Notes: a model not told the origin generated them from the sequence alone. A stretch of DNA of 64,000 bases from Variovorax paradoxus (GCF_029919115.1 NZ_CP123990.1:4490501-4554500), one strand, 5' to 3'. Counted from the stretch's first letter, positions 40,016 to 49,870 are shown. Numbers and translations are program-made.

Positions 40016-40054
40016 TCAGATAATCTTGCGCAGTGCAGCACGTGTTTTGTGCAT
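40016..40054 (-). CDS. Candidate 12-codon leader peptide upstream of priA
   Basis: ATG 40054 begins MHKTRAALRKII and stops at 40016. AGGAGG (complement of 40063-40068) stands 8 bases before the ATG, the best ribosome site in the region. GGCCCG and CGGGCC (40008-40013 and 40059-40064) can pair around the ORF and would sequester part of the ribosome site. It could be a regulatory leader or the remnant of a gene. Nothing proves translation. Confidence 0.3.
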   Translation of the reverse strand: MHKTRAALRKII

Positions 40055-40156
40055 AAGTCGGGCCTCCTACACCGTTTTTACGCTTGACAAACGGCCGTGA
40101 ACTGCTTTTCGGCGAAAACTGGTTCACCGTCGCGGCAGGCCCGGCGTGTAACAGTT

Positions 40157-41263
40157 TCAACTGCGCAAGGAGCGGGATTGCACATGCACCGCCTGCACCA
40201 GCGCTGCCACGTGGTCGGGCGGCGTAAATTGGCTGATGCCGTGGCCCAGGTTGAAGATGTGGGTCGGCCCCTTGGCCGAGCCGGCGTGCGGCTTGCCGAA
40301 AGCCTGGAGCACTTTGGCCACCTCGGCCTCGATTTGCTGGGGGGGCGCGAACAGCACGTTGGGGTCGATGTTGCCCTGCAGTGCCTTGGCCTTGCCGTCG
40401 CTGCCTTCGCCGACCAGGCGGCGCGCGGCCGCAAGGTTCACGGTCCAGTCGACGCCGAGCACTTCGCAGTCGAGCTCGCGCATGGCTTCGAGCCACAGGC
40501 CGCCACCCTTGGTGAACACGATGCGCGGCACGGGCTGGCCGTCGGCACCGTTGCGCTTCAGGCCGGCCAGTACGCGTGCGGTGTAGGCCAGGCTGAATTC
40601 TTGAAAGGCGCCGTCGGCGAGCACGCCGCCCCAGCTGTCGAACACCATCACGGCCTGGGCGCCGGCGTCGATCTGCGCATTGAGGTAGGTGGCCACCGAG
40701 TCGGCATTGACCGCGAGCAGGCGGTGCATGAGGTCGGGGCGGCTGTAGAGCATGCTCTTCACGAGCCGGTAGTCGCTGGAGCCCGCGCCCTCGACCATAT
40801 AGCACGCCAGGGTCCAGGGGCTGCCCGAAAAGCCGATGAGGGGCACGCGGCCGTCGAGGGCCTTGCGGATCGACGCCACGGCATCGAACACGTAGCGCAG
40901 CTTGGCCATGTCCGGCACTTCGAGCGCGGCAACGGCGGCCTCGTCGCGCACGGGTCGTGCAAAGCGCGGGCCTTCGCCGGCCTCGAACGAAAGGCCAAGG
41001 CCCATGGCGTCGGGCACGGTGAGGATGTCGGAGAAAAGAATGGCGGCATCGAGCGCATAGCGTTCGAGCGGCTGCAGGGTGACTTCAGTGGCGTAGTCCG
41101 TGTTGGTCGCCAGCCCCATGAAGCTGCCGGCCTTGGCGCGGGTGGCCACGTACTCGGGCAGGTAGCGCCCGGCCTGGCGCATGAGCCAGACGGGGGTGTG
41201 GTCGGTAGCCTGGCGCCAGCAGGCCCGCAGGAAAGTGTCGTTTTGCAATGGGGCGAAAGGCAT
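40157..41263 (-). CDS. hemE: Uroporphyrinogen decarboxylase
   Basis: 368 residues; converts uroporphyrinogen III to coproporphyrinogen III in haem synthesis, in the cytoplasm. The family signatures are visible: [15 protein letters not shown] near the N terminus (with the substrate Arg), [12 protein letters not shown] and [16 protein letters not shown], and late in the chain [21 protein letters not shown] 41263 was chosen by homology; the open frame runs on upstream through the repeat and the MFS gene. Only about 36 bases separate it from a dispersed repeat, so its promoter may lie inside or beyond the repeat. Confidence 0.96.
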   Translation of the reverse strand: MPFAPLQNDTFLRACWRQATDHTPVWLMRQAGRYLPEYVATRAKAGSFMGLATNTDYATEVTLQPLERYALDAAILFSDILTVPDAMGLGLSFEAGEGPRFARPVRDEAAVAALEVPDMAKLRYVFDAVASIRKALDGRVPLIGFSGSPWTLACYMVEGAGSSDYRLVKSMLYSRPDLMHRLLAVNADSVATYLNAQIDAGAQAVMVFDSWGGVLADGAFQEFSLAYTARVLAGLKRNGADGQPVPRIVFTKGGGLWLEAMRELDCEVLGVDWTVNLAAARRLVGEGSDGKAKALQGNIDPNVLFAPPQQIEAEVAKVLQAFGKPHAGSAKGPTHIFNLGHGISQFTPPDHVAALVQAVHVQSRSLRS

Positions 41264-41299
41264 TTCCCGATTGTCGCAGGGGGAGGGGCTGTTGTTCTT

Positions 41300-41429
41300 G
41301 GCGCCGCTGTTCAGGGCGGGTGCACAGGCCACCGGGTACTCCCCTCCGCGAATGTCCCCCGGCCTTCGGCCTCCTCCTTTATTTCGCTGCGCGGAGCACC
41401 CGATGCCCTGTGCACTTGGGCAAGCTGCT
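41300..41429 (+). repeat. Dispersed intergenic repeat, copy A
   Basis: About 130 bases, nearly identical (in inverted orientation) to 52759-52911 and partly similar to 52611-52726. Shared blocks include CTCCGCGAATGTCCCCCGG, CCTCCTCCTTTATTTCGCTG and GCCCTGTGCACTTGGGCA. It contains short inverted repeats such as GGCC-TTC-GGCC. Frames through it give Pro/Arg-rich peptides ([18 protein letters not shown]) that are not genes. It fills the gap between the MFS gene and hemE. Confidence 0.85.
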
Positions 41430-41442
41430 CCTGGGTCAGAAA

Positions 41443-42813
41443 TCAGACCACCGGCACCCGCACCGAATCCACAGGATTCACCTGTCGCCGATACAGCAGC
41501 AACGTGGCGACCAGCCCGCAGACGGCCGCTGCGGTCATCCACAAACCCGGCGCGCCTTTGTCGCCCGTCATCTCGATCAAGCCGGTGGCAATGGCCGGCG
41601 TGAAGCCGCCGAACAGCGCCGTGGCCAGGCTGTAGGCCAGCGAGAAGCCGGCGGTGCGCACGTTGACCGGCATCACTTCGGTGAGGGCCACCACCATCGC
41701 GCCGTTGTAGCTCGCGTAGAGGAACGAGAGCCACAGCTCCACTTCGAGCATGCGCGCGAAGCTCGGCGCGCCCACCAGCCACTTGAGCGACGGGTACGCG
41801 GTGAGGATGGTCAGCGCCGTGAACAGGATCAACAGCGGCTTGCGTCCCACGCGGTCGGAAAGCGCGCCCATGATCGGCAGCCAGATGAAGTTGGAAATGG
41901 CTACGCAGAGCGTGACGATGAGCGCATCGGTCGTGCTCAGGTGCAGCACCGACTTGCCGAAGGTTGGCGTGTAGACCGTGATCAGGTAGAACGACACGGT
42001 CGTCATCGACACCAGCATCATTCCGGCGACCACCAGGCCCCAGTTGGCCATCATCGACTGGAAGATTTCGCGCGCATCGGGGCGGTGCTTGCGCGCCATG
42101 AACTCCTCGGTCTCTTGCAGCGAGCGGCGAATGATGAACAGCACCGGCACGATCAGGCAGCCGACAAAGAACGGAATGCGCCAATAGAAGTCGCCGATCT
42201 CCTGCGAAGTGAAGGTCACGTTCAGCCAATAGCCGAGCGCCGCCGCCACGACGATGGCGACTTGCTGGCTGGCCGACTGCCAGCTCACGTAAAAGCCCTT
42301 GCGTCCCGGCGTGGCCATCTCGGACAGGTAGACCGAGACACCGCCCAATTCCACGCCGGCCGAGAAGCCCTGCAGCAGCCGGCCGACCAGCACCAGCAGC
42401 GGCGCCGCGAAGCCGATGGTGGCGTAGGCCGGCACGCAGGCGATGAGCAGCGTGCCCAGCGCCATCAGCGCGAGCGTGACGATCAGGCCCTTGCGGCGGC
42501 CGACGCGGTCGACATACGCGCCCAGAAAAATTGCGCCCAGCGGCCGCATCAGGAACCCGGCGCCGAAGGTCATGAAGGTCAGCATCAGCGAGGCGAATTC
42601 GTCGCCGGCCGGGAAGAAGGCCTTGGAGATCTGCGTGGCGTAGAAGCCGAACAGGAAGAAGTCGAACATCTCCATGAAATTGCCGCCCGTCACACGCAGG
42701 ACGGTGGCGAATTTTGAAGAAGAGGAAGAGGACGTCGAAGCAGCAGAGGCTGCGGTGCCTGAAGAAGCGCGGGCGGCCGAGCCCGGTTGCGCGGCGGTGT
42801 GCGCGGTATTCAT
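41443..42813 (-). CDS. MFS metabolite:H+ symporter (citrate/tricarballylate-like)
   Basis: 456 residues with twelve predicted membrane helices. The first helix region [20 protein letters not shown] and the loop DRVGRRKGL are typical of the metabolite:H+ symporter group to which citrate and tricarballylate carriers (CitA, TcuC) belong. A second DRVGRKPLL loop follows in the other half. The N terminus has an unusual Ser/Ala-rich tail (residues 5-32). ATG 42813 has AGGGGA upstream. It is alone between a redoxin gene and hemE. The actual carboxylate is not determined. Confidence 0.88.
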   Translation of the reverse strand: MNTAHTAAQPGSAARASSGTAASAASTSSSSSSKFATVLRVTGGNFMEMFDFFLFGFYATQISKAFFPAGDEFASLMLTFMTFGAGFLMRPLGAIFLGAYVDRVGRRKGLIVTLALMALGTLLIACVPAYATIGFAAPLLVLVGRLLQGFSAGVELGGVSVYLSEMATPGRKGFYVSWQSASQQVAIVVAAALGYWLNVTFTSQEIGDFYWRIPFFVGCLIVPVLFIIRRSLQETEEFMARKHRPDAREIFQSMMANWGLVVAGMMLVSMTTVSFYLITVYTPTFGKSVLHLSTTDALIVTLCVAISNFIWLPIMGALSDRVGRKPLLILFTALTILTAYPSLKWLVGAPSFARMLEVELWLSFLYASYNGAMVVALTEVMPVNVRTAGFSLAYSLATALFGGFTPAIATGLIEMTGDKGAPGLWMTAAAVCGLVATLLLYRRQVNPVDSVRVPVV

Positions 42814-42920
42814 TTCGTTGTCCCCTTGGGCGAAGTAGTTCGCCCGAGGGTAGGCCGGGGTTCCCGACCGCCGCCTGACCACCGCGGTCAGGTACCTGTC
42901 ATTGCCGGCCGGCTTTTACT

Positions 42921-43613
42921 TCAGGTCTTGTATTTGACCGAGCAGCCGTAGGGCCGCGTGGAGGCAGCCGAGATCGGCTTGCCGCCGAAGGCTTCGCCGA
43001 GCGCCTGGTTGACGTAGTTGGTCGCGCTCTTGATGTCGTCGGGCCGGGCTGAGGCGATGCTGTCGATGCCGCCCGCGTACACCAGCATGCCCTTGGGATC
43101 GATGATGAAGATGTGCGGCGTGGTGCGCGCGCCGTAGGCTTGGCCGATGACGCCGTCTTCGTCCATCAGCACCGCGGTGGGCGACGCCTTTTGCGACTTC
43201 ATCCATGCGTCGAGCGCGGCGGGCTGCAGGTAGTCGCTGGCTGCGCGCTCGGTGGAGTTGACCGACAGCCACACCACGCCCTGGGCCGTGGCTGACTTTT
43301 GCGTGGCCGGCATGTTGCCGCTGTTGTAGTGCTTGCGCACGAAGGGGCAGCCCGGGTTGGTCCACTCGAGCACCACGAACTTGCCGGCAAAGTCGGAGAG
43401 CTTGTGCTTGGCGCCGCTGGTGTCCACTGCAACGAAGTCAGGCGCCTGTTGGCCCACGGCGGGCGCTGCGAAGGCGTTATTGCCCATCAAAAAGCTGGCG
43501 CCGAGCGCCACGGCCGCCGCCACGACGGCGCGGCGCGAGGCACGGGAGAGGGCGGCGCGGGCGTGGCGCGCGGCACGAATGGAACGCGAGTCGGACGATG
43601 GCGAAAGTGACAT
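42921..43613 (-). CDS. Exported thioredoxin-fold (redoxin/AhpC-TSA-like) protein
   Basis: 230 residues. Long N terminus with SRASRRAVVAAAVALGASFL and a cut near NAFA gives a periplasmic protein. The thioredoxin-like domain shows KFVVLEWTNPGCPFVRKHYN with a single catalytic-position Cys (CPF, not CxxC), SPTAVLMDEDGVIGQAYG and TPHIFIIDPKGMLVYAGG. A second Cys lies near the C terminus (RPYGCSVKY). This suggests a peroxiredoxin-like or thiol-transfer role. It lies 94 bases downstream of dsbD on the same strand, so the reductase may recharge it. Confidence 0.82.
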   Translation of the reverse strand: MSLSPSSDSRSIRAARHARAALSRASRRAVVAAAVALGASFLMGNNAFAAPAVGQQAPDFVAVDTSGAKHKLSDFAGKFVVLEWTNPGCPFVRKHYNSGNMPATQKSATAQGVVWLSVNSTERAASDYLQPAALDAWMKSQKASPTAVLMDEDGVIGQAYGARTTPHIFIIDPKGMLVYAGGIDSIASARPDDIKSATNYVNQALGEAFGGKPISAASTRPYGCSVKYKT

Positions 43614-43682
43614 GGCCAGCTTGAACTCCAGAATAAAAAAACAAACAACGGCGACAGCTTAGGCCGCTTTTCTCAAGTGCAT

Positions 43683-43699
43683 GTGACAACCCATGTCAC
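43683..43699. other. Inverted repeat between dsbD and the redoxin gene
   Basis: GTGACA-ACCCA-TGTCAC forms a perfect 6-bp stem just after the dsbD stop, without a T run. It could be an operator for the redoxin gene or a weak attenuator. Confidence 0.4.
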
Positions 43700-43707
43700 G
43701 CCGGGGG

Positions 43708-45924
43708 TCAAAGCGCCGAGAGCGCTGCGCGAACCTCGTCCTTGCCCAGAATTTCGGTCAGCACGACCGGCGCCTTGCCAGGCGCCTGCAGCACGTAGAG
43801 CGGCACGCCGCTGCGCCCGAGCGAAGTCAGGGCGGCGGTAATGGCGGGGTCGCGGCGCGTCCAGTCGGCGCGCAGCATCGCGACCTTCTTGCTGTCGAAA
43901 TCGGCCAGCACTTCGGCGTCGGCCAACGTGGCCTTCTTGTTGTACTGGCAGGTCACGCACCATGCGGCGGTGAAGTCGATGAACACCGGCTGCCCTGCGC
44001 CCGTGAGCTCGGCCACGCGTTCGGCCGACCACGGCTGCCAGCGCTGGCCGGCGCCCGATGCGAGCCTGGCCGGCTCCACCGTCTGCAGCACGTTGCGGCC
44101 AATGGCCGCGGTGAGCACCGCGGTAAAGGCGACCAGCACCGTGGCAATGACCAGCCGCGTGCGGCCGCGCAGCGTCAGCGCCCAGACGATGGCGGCCATG
44201 CACACCAGCAGCGCGAGCAGCGTGCCCGCGCCGTCGATGCCGCTTTGCTGCCCCAGCACCCAGACCAGCCACGCCACGGTTGCGAACATCGGGAACGCCA
44301 GCAGCCGGCGCAGCGTGTTCATCCACGGGCCGGGCTTGGGCAGCAGCCGGGCAATGGCCGGAACGAAGCCCGCCACCAGGTAGGGCAGCGCCAACCCGAG
44401 GCCCAGCGCCGCGAACAACAGCAGGGCCTGCGCGGCGGGGAGGCCGATGGCAAAGCCGAGCGAAACGCCCATGAACGGCGCGGTGCAGGGCGAAGCGATC
44501 ACCACCGCCAGCACGCCCGAGAGAAAGTCATTGGCAATCGGATGCTTGGCCTGGGCGGAGCACACCGACAACGGTGCCGCGCGGCCAAATTCGAAAAGCC
44601 CCACCAGGTTGAGACCTATGAGCGTGAACAGCGCAGCCAGCGCAGCCACCACGGCCGGCGATTGCAGCTGGAAGCCCCAGCCGAGCTGGGCGCCCGCCGC
44701 GCGCAGGGCCAGCATGGCGCCGCCCAGCGCGAGGAACGAGAGCATTACGCCCCCCGTGTAGGCCAAGCCCGCCGTGCGGTGGGCGCTGCGGTTGCCCGCC
44801 TGCCGCGCGAAGCCCAGTACCTTGATGGCCAGGATGGGGAACACGCAGGGCATGAGGTTGAGCAGCAGGCCGCCGAGCACGGCGCCCAGCAGCGCGACGA
44901 TGAAGGTGCCGGCGGGCTGGGCCGGCAGGTCCGCGGGCGGCGCGGCGGCAGCCGCATTCGCCGCATTGGCGGCAAGCGCGGCCTGCAGCGCGGGCGAAAC
45001 CTCGGCGCGCGGCGCGGCGGTCGGCCAGGTGCCGCTCACCGGCGCCTCGGTCCGCCAGGCCACCGGCTGGCCCGGCTGCCTGTCCGCCTCGGCCAGCGTC
45101 ACCACCAGCGGCAAGGTCGTGGGGCTCGCGCTGCGCTGGTCGGCCAGCGGCAAGGTGGCGGTCCAGGTGCCGCCTTGCCAGCTTTGCGTCCAGTCCTTGC
45201 CCGAGACCGCGGCGGTGCGGATCAGCTCGGGCGTTTCGGGGAAGAACCCGAGGGCCTTGCCCTGGACGGCGGCGGGCAGGCCGTCGAGCCGCACCTGCAG
45301 GTTGTTGCCGCTGACTTCCACGGTGCCCGGCTTGTCGAGCGGCTGCGGCTGCGCGGCCTGGGCCGCGTCGAACTCGGTCTTGTGCAGCGCGGTCGATCCC
45401 TGCAGCGGCAGCGCGAGCGTGAACTCGCCTTCTTCGGGAATGCATTCCTTGCGGCACACCAGCCAGGTGGCCTTCAGCCGAACGTCGAGGCCCGAGGCAC
45501 CCGTGCCCAGCGCCAGCGGCGGCTTGAAATTGCTCGACACCTCGAGCGGCACCGGCAGCAGCACCGTGCCCTCGTAGCCGTAGTTGGCCAGGTTGCCGAT
45601 CGGGATCTTCTTGGGCACGGGCCAGGCGATCTCTCCGGCGGCAACGCCCGCCGGCAGGGTCCAGTTCAGCTCCGTCGGCAAGCCGGAATCGCCGGCGTTC
45701 TTCCAGTAGGTGTGCCACTCGGGCTGGTGGGTGATCTGCAGCCCGACCCAGACCGGTGCGCCGGGCGACACGCCGTTGGGCGCATGCGCAACCAGTTCGG
45801 CGCGCACATGAGGGGTGGTGACGGCAGCGCCTGGCCTGGAGGCCAATTGCGCCGCGGCCGGCATGCAGGCTGCGGCGGTTGCTACCAGAAACGTAGCTAA
45901 AAATTGGAAGCGGGAGAGGATCAT
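43708..45924 (-). CDS. dsbD: Thiol:disulfide interchange protein DsbD (ScsB-type)
   Basis: 738 residues; passes electrons from cytoplasmic thioredoxin across the inner membrane to periplasmic thiols. Signal peptide ATFLVATAAACMPAAAQ. A long N-terminal periplasmic domain (about 30-320, with the Cys pair in VCRKECIPEEGEF) is of the ScsB kind rather than the short DsbD-alpha domain. The central CcdA-like membrane part has the key Cys in NLMPCVFPI and ASPCTAPFMG. The C-terminal thioredoxin domain has AAWCVTCQYNK. Length (738) also fits ScsB better than DsbD (about 565-600). The redoxin downstream is a plausible client. Confidence 0.9.
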   Translation of the reverse strand: MILSRFQFLATFLVATAAACMPAAAQLASRPGAAVTTPHVRAELVAHAPNGVSPGAPVWVGLQITHQPEWHTYWKNAGDSGLPTELNWTLPAGVAAGEIAWPVPKKIPIGNLANYGYEGTVLLPVPLEVSSNFKPPLALGTGASGLDVRLKATWLVCRKECIPEEGEFTLALPLQGSTALHKTEFDAAQAAQPQPLDKPGTVEVSGNNLQVRLDGLPAAVQGKALGFFPETPELIRTAAVSGKDWTQSWQGGTWTATLPLADQRSASPTTLPLVVTLAEADRQPGQPVAWRTEAPVSGTWPTAAPRAEVSPALQAALAANAANAAAAAPPADLPAQPAGTFIVALLGAVLGGLLLNLMPCVFPILAIKVLGFARQAGNRSAHRTAGLAYTGGVMLSFLALGGAMLALRAAGAQLGWGFQLQSPAVVAALAALFTLIGLNLVGLFEFGRAAPLSVCSAQAKHPIANDFLSGVLAVVIASPCTAPFMGVSLGFAIGLPAAQALLLFAALGLGLALPYLVAGFVPAIARLLPKPGPWMNTLRRLLAFPMFATVAWLVWVLGQQSGIDGAGTLLALLVCMAAIVWALTLRGRTRLVIATVLVAFTAVLTAAIGRNVLQTVEPARLASGAGQRWQPWSAERVAELTGAGQPVFIDFTAAWCVTCQYNKKATLADAEVLADFDSKKVAMLRADWTRRDPAITAALTSLGRSGVPLYVLQAPGKAPVVLTEILGKDEVRAALSAL

Positions 45925-45995
45925 GCCGATCAGTCGGAGCGGGCGGGCGGAGCGAAGTTCCGGGCGTTAGGGGCGTTATCGGGCGCGATGGGCGC

Positions 45996-46745
45996 TCAAG
46001 CGGCCCAGCCCAGCACCACACGGCGGCTGTTGGCGCTCTTTTTCTCGATCTTGGTGACCATCACCGCGCCAATCTCCGCAGTGTTTGCAACATGCGTGCC
46101 GCCGCAGGGCTGAAAGTCGATCTGCGCGTCGCCTTCGCCGCCGATGCGGATGGTGCGCACCGTGCCCGTGCCGCGCGGCGGCTGCACGCTCATGCTCTTC
46201 ACCAGCGCGGGGTTGGCATCGAGCTCTTCGTCGGTGATGGCGCCCACGGTCAGCGGATGGGCCGCTTCCACCAGCCGGGCGAGGCCGGCGGTCAGCGCTT
46301 CCTTGTCGAGCGGGTCGGTCATGTGGAAGTCGATGCGCGCGTAGTCGGGCGTGATCGAGCAGCCGTTCACCGGCACCGGCACCAAGTGGCACAGCAGATG
46401 GCTCGCGGTATGAAAGCGCATCAGCCGGTGGCGGCGCTCCCAGTCGAGGCGTGCCGTCACGGTGTCGCCCGGCTTCAGCCCGGCCAGCAGTTCGGCCTGC
46501 CCGGGCGCCGGCACATGAACGAATTCGCTCGTCGGCTGGCCGTCTTCATCCTTGGCCTTGCGGGTGTCGGCAATGACCACTTCGCGGCCGTCCGCCAGCG
46601 CCAGCACGCCCGTATCGCCGGCCTGTCCGCCGCCGAGCGGGTAGAACACGGTGCGGTCCAGCACGATGCCGGAGTCGTCGATGCGCAGGATGCGGGCTTC
46701 GCAGGCGCGCAGGTACGCGTCGGCGCGGAACAGGTCGTCGGTCAT
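45996..46745 (-). CDS. Alanyl-tRNA editing protein (AlaX family)
   Basis: 249 residues; hydrolyses Ser- or Gly-mischarged tRNA-Ala in trans. It is built like the editing domain of AlaRS. Early TVFYPLGGGQAGDTG is the AlaX N-terminal subdomain. Zinc ligands are HTASH (112-116) and the CGGTH motif near residue 216, i.e. HxxxH and CxxxH. It lacks the synthetase catalytic core. ATG 46745 gives the family start; the long frame upstream is antisense to the neighbour. It is divergent from the sorbosone-dehydrogenase-like gene. Confidence 0.93.
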   Translation of the reverse strand: MTDDLFRADAYLRACEARILRIDDSGIVLDRTVFYPLGGGQAGDTGVLALADGREVVIADTRKAKDEDGQPTSEFVHVPAPGQAELLAGLKPGDTVTARLDWERRHRLMRFHTASHLLCHLVPVPVNGCSITPDYARIDFHMTDPLDKEALTAGLARLVEAAHPLTVGAITDEELDANPALVKSMSVQPPRGTGTVRTIRIGGEGDAQIDFQPCGGTHVANTAEIGAVMVTKIEKKSANSRRVVLGWAA

Positions 46746-46880
46746 GCGGCGATGGTAGCGGCGATGCGTGAATGAGGTGCGCCCACGCCAAAAAGCGCCC
46801 ATGGCCGACAGTCCATGCAGGTGCCGACCGCATGATTTGCGGGGATGCGGCCCGCTTGCCGCAACAACCAAGGAGAGCGA

Positions 46881-48248
46881 ATGAAGGTCCCTCGCACCGC
46901 CGTTTCCTCGCTGGCCTCCATGGCCACTGTCACTGCCGCCGCGGCCGCCGTGCTGGCGCTGGCCGGCTGCGGCGAAGCCGCCAAGATCGCGCCCGAAGCC
47001 ACGACCGGACCCCGCCCGCAGTTGGCCGAGCCCAACAAGACGCTGGTTCCCACCGTGAACGTGGCCACCGCGGTCGGCTGGGCCGACGCTGCGGCTCCCA
47101 AGCCCGCCAGCGGCTTGCGCGTGCAGGCGCTGGCGCGCGGGCTCGACCATCCGCGCTGGGTGTACACCCTGCCCAACGGCGACGTGCTGGTGGCCGAGAG
47201 CAATAAGCCGCCCAAGCCCGAGGGCAGCACCGACGGCGGCAGCGGCCCGGTGGCCAAGGTCCGCAAATGGGTCATGGACAAGGTCATGAGCCGCGCCGGT
47301 GCCGGCGTGCCTAGCCCCAACCGCATCACGCTGCTGCGCGACGCCGACGGCGACGGCACGGCCGAAGTGAAGCAGGTGTTCCTGTCGAACCTGAGTTCGC
47401 CGTTCGGCATGGCACTGGTGGGCAGCGAGCTTTTCATCGCCAATGCCGATGCGCTCGTCAAGGTGCCCTACGCCGAGGGCCAGACCTCGGCCAACGCCGC
47501 GCCCACGGTGGTAACGCCGCTGCCCGCCGGCATCAACCACCACTGGACCAAGAACGTGATCGCCAACGCCGAGGGCACCAAGCTCTACGTGACAGTCGGC
47601 TCCAACAGCAACATCGGCGAGAACGGGCTCGCGGCCGAAGAAGGGCGCGCCGCCATCTGGGAAGTGGACGTGAAAAGCGGCGAGAAGCGACTGTTCGCAA
47701 GCGGTCTGCGCAACCCCAACGGCCTGGCCTGGCACCCCGAAACCAAAGCGCTCTGGACCGTGGTCAACGAGCGCGACGAGATCGGCAGCGACCTGGTGCC
47801 CGACTACCTGACCTCGGTAAAGGACGGTGCCTTCTACGGCTGGCCCTGGAGCTACTACGGCGGCCACGTGGATGCGCGCGTGACGCCGCCGAACCCCCAA
47901 ATGGTCGCCAAGGCCGTCGCACCCGACTATGCGCTGGGCTCGCATGTGGCACCGCTCGGCCTCGTCTTTTCGGACGGCAGGGGCATGCCGCCGCAATTTG
48001 CAAGCGGCGCTTTCGTCGGCGAGCACGGCTCGTGGAACCGCAAGCCGAAGTCGGGCTACAAGGTGGTGTTCGTGCCCTTCACCGGCGGCAAGCCGAGCGG
48101 GCCTCCGGTCGATGTGCTGACCGGTTTTCTCTCGGCCGACGAAAAGGCGCAGGGCCGGCCTGTGGGCGTGGCACTCGACAAGAGCGGCGCGCTGCTGGTG
48201 GCCGACGACGTGGGCAACGTGGTCTGGCGCGTGTCGGCTGCAAAGTAG
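46881..48248 (+). CDS. L-sorbosone-dehydrogenase-like (PQQ-type beta-propeller) lipoprotein
   Basis: 455 residues. Signal with lipobox LALAGC near residue 30. The mature part resembles the glucose/sorbosone dehydrogenase propeller: [66 protein letters not shown] and [11 protein letters not shown]. Such proteins bind PQQ and oxidise a sugar or aldose lactone outside the cell; the substrate is unknown. ATG 46881 follows AAGGAG. There is no cytochrome partner nearby. Confidence 0.85.
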   Translation: MKVPRTAVSSLASMATVTAAAAAVLALAGCGEAAKIAPEATTGPRPQLAEPNKTLVPTVNVATAVGWADAAAPKPASGLRVQALARGLDHPRWVYTLPNGDVLVAESNKPPKPEGSTDGGSGPVAKVRKWVMDKVMSRAGAGVPSPNRITLLRDADGDGTAEVKQVFLSNLSSPFGMALVGSELFIANADALVKVPYAEGQTSANAAPTVVTPLPAGINHHWTKNVIANAEGTKLYVTVGSNSNIGENGLAAEEGRAAIWEVDVKSGEKRLFASGLRNPNGLAWHPETKALWTVVNERDEIGSDLVPDYLTSVKDGAFYGWPWSYYGGHVDARVTPPNPQMVAKAVAPDYALGSHVAPLGLVFSDGRGMPPQFASGAFVGEHGSWNRKPKSGYKVVFVPFTGGKPSGPPVDVLTGFLSADEKAQGRPVGVALDKSGALLVADDVGNVVWRVSAAK

Positions 48249-48269
48249 CTGCGCGGGCGGAGTTCGCGC

Positions 48270-48845
48270 TCACCGGCGTTGTTGCGTGGCGCGGCTGATG
48301 CGGTAGAGCCGGTGCCGGCGCAGCGGGTGCCCCTCGGGCACGGCAGGGTGGTCGAAGGCGCCTGCCTCGTCCTCATGCATGCCGATGCGTTCCATCACGG
48401 CGGCCGACCGAAGGTTGCCGACGGCCGTGAACGCCACGATCTCGTCGAAGCCGAGCCGTTCGAAACCGACCTGCAGCGCGCCGCGCGCAGCCTCGCTCGC
48501 GAGCCCCTGGCCCCACCACTTTCTGCCGAAGCGCCAGCCGATCTCCACGCACGGTGAGAAGGGCAGCGCGGCCAGCGGCACGTTCAGGCCCGTGAAGCCG
48601 GCGAATTCGCCCGAGTCCTTGTGCTCGACGGCCCACAAGCCCCAGCCGTTCTCGTCGATGCGCGCCTTCAGGCGTTCGGCCATTGCATCGCTGTCGGCCC
48701 GCGTGGGAAGCGGCAGGAGAAATGCCATGACTTCCGCGTCGGCCGCGAGCGCGGCAAAGGGCGCGAGATCGCTCTCGCGCCACTGCCGCAGGCGAAGCCG
48801 CGGGGTTTCGAACTCGATCGGGGGCTGGGTGATGCTTTCGGCCAT
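48270..48845 (-). CDS. GNAT-family N-acetyltransferase (RimJ/RimL-like)
   Basis: 191 residues. Typical RimJ-like order: ETPRLRLRQWRESDLAPFAAL at the start, an acetyl-CoA region RKWWGQGLASEAARGALQ around residue 108, then NLRSAAVMERIGM. It transfers an acetyl group to an amine; the target is unknown. ATG 48845 was chosen by family start; the frame continues upstream as a shadow of the neighbour. It is convergent with the dehydrogenase gene and follows the oxidoreductase gene after 14 bases, possibly in one transcript. Confidence 0.9.
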   Translation of the reverse strand: MAESITQPPIEFETPRLRLRQWRESDLAPFAALAADAEVMAFLLPLPTRADSDAMAERLKARIDENGWGLWAVEHKDSGEFAGFTGLNVPLAALPFSPCVEIGWRFGRKWWGQGLASEAARGALQVGFERLGFDEIVAFTAVGNLRSAAVMERIGMHEDEAGAFDHPAVPEGHPLRRHRLYRISRATQQRR

Positions 48846-48859
48846 GCGGCCGATTGTGC

Positions 48860-49870
48860 TCAGAACCCCGCGAGCACCACCTTGCCCTGCGCGGTGCCGC
48901 TTTCGATCAGCGCATGCGCCTTGCGGAGGTTGGCCGCGTTGATGGTGCCGAAGCTCGCGTTTGCCGTGGTGCGGATGCGGCCCGCGTCGACCAATGCTGC
49001 CACTTCGGCCAGCAGCGCGCCTTGCTCGGCGATATCGGGCGTTTCGAAGCGCGAGCGCGCAAACATCATTTCCCAGTGCAGCGAAATGCACTTGGTCTTG
49101 AGCGGCATCGCGTCGAGCGCCGGCAAGTCGTCGATCACCGCCAGTTGGCCCTGGGGCTTGAGGCTTTCGATGATCTGCGCGTAGTGCTGGCCGGTCTGCG
49201 TGAGGCTTGCAACCATTTCGACCTCGCCGATACCCGCCGCCTTGAGCTCGGCCGCGAGCGGCTTCGAATGATCGATGACCGCGTGCGCGCCCAGCGCCAG
49301 GCACCACGCCCGCGTCTCGGCGCGCGAAGCCGTGGCCACCACACGCAGTTGCGTGAGCTGGCGCGCGAGCTGGATCAGGATCGAACCGACGCCGCCGGCG
49401 CCGCCGGTAACCAGCAGCGTCTGCCCCGCGCCGCCGCCCTTCGGCACCTTGAGGCGGTCGAACAGCAGTTCGTACGCGGTGATGGTGGTCAGCGGCAGTG
49501 CCGCGGCCTGCGCATCGTCGAGGCTCTTGGGCGCAAGGGCCGCAATGCGTTCGTCGACCGCATGCAGTTCCGCATTGGTTCCGGACCGGACGATGGAGCC
49601 GGCGTAGTACACCCGGTCGCCGACCTTGAAGTTCTTCACCCCGGTGCCAATGGCCTCGACCGTGCCTACGGCGTCCCAGCCCAGCACCTTGGCCTGGCCG
49701 GCTTCGGGCGCCATGTTCTTGCGCACCTTGGTGTCGACCGGATTGACCGAGACGGCCTTGACGCGCACCAGCAGGTCGCGCGGGCCGACCTCGGGCGTGG
49801 GCAATTCGATGTCCTGCAGCGACTCGGGGTGGTCGATGGGAAGGGACTGGTAGTAACCGATGGCTTTCAT
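48860..49870 (-). CDS. Zinc-type alcohol dehydrogenase / quinone oxidoreductase-like protein
   Basis: 336 residues; MDR superfamily. GroES-like N-terminal domain (VKAVSVNPVDTKVRK, LGWDAVGTVEAIGTGV) and Rossmann domain with the LLVTGGAGGVGSILIQLARQL glycine motif. The catalytic zinc Cys/His set is absent, as in quinone oxidoreductases. It probably reduces an enone or quinone using NADPH. It is divergent from a LysR gene across an 86-base gap carrying inverted repeats, so it is the likely LysR target. Confidence 0.92.
   Translation of the reverse strand: MKAIGYYQSLPIDHPESLQDIELPTPEVGPRDLLVRVKAVSVNPVDTKVRKNMAPEAGQAKVLGWDAVGTVEAIGTGVKNFKVGDRVYYAGSIVRSGTNAELHAVDERIAALAPKSLDDAQAAALPLTTITAYELLFDRLKVPKGGGAGQTLLVTGGAGGVGSILIQLARQLTQLRVVATASRAETRAWCLALGAHAVIDHSKPLAAELKAAGIGEVEMVASLTQTGQHYAQIIESLKPQGQLAVIDDLPALDAMPLKTKCISLHWEMMFARSRFETPDIAEQGALLAEVAALVDAGRIRTTANASFGTINAANLRKAHALIESGTAQGKVVLAGF

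Larger units (their letters stand above)
39785..40156. other. 372-base AT-rich intergenic region between hemE and priA
   Basis: No full gene is supported. The region is markedly richer in A and T than its surroundings. It holds a perfect DnaA box, a TATATA segment on the minus strand near 39960 and a 12-codon mini-ORF with a consensus ribosome site. It presumably carries the priA promoter and the 3' end of the hemE transcript. Confidence 0.7.

Noticed and set aside
39785..40156. The hemE-priA gap as a replication origin
   Set aside because: Only one perfect DnaA box and no dnaA, dnaN or gyrB nearby; a regulatory box is more likely.
41300..41429. Peptides such as [18 protein letters not shown] from frames through the repeats
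   Set aside because: The same peptide appears in every repeat copy and in different frames, so it reflects the DNA repeat, not a gene.
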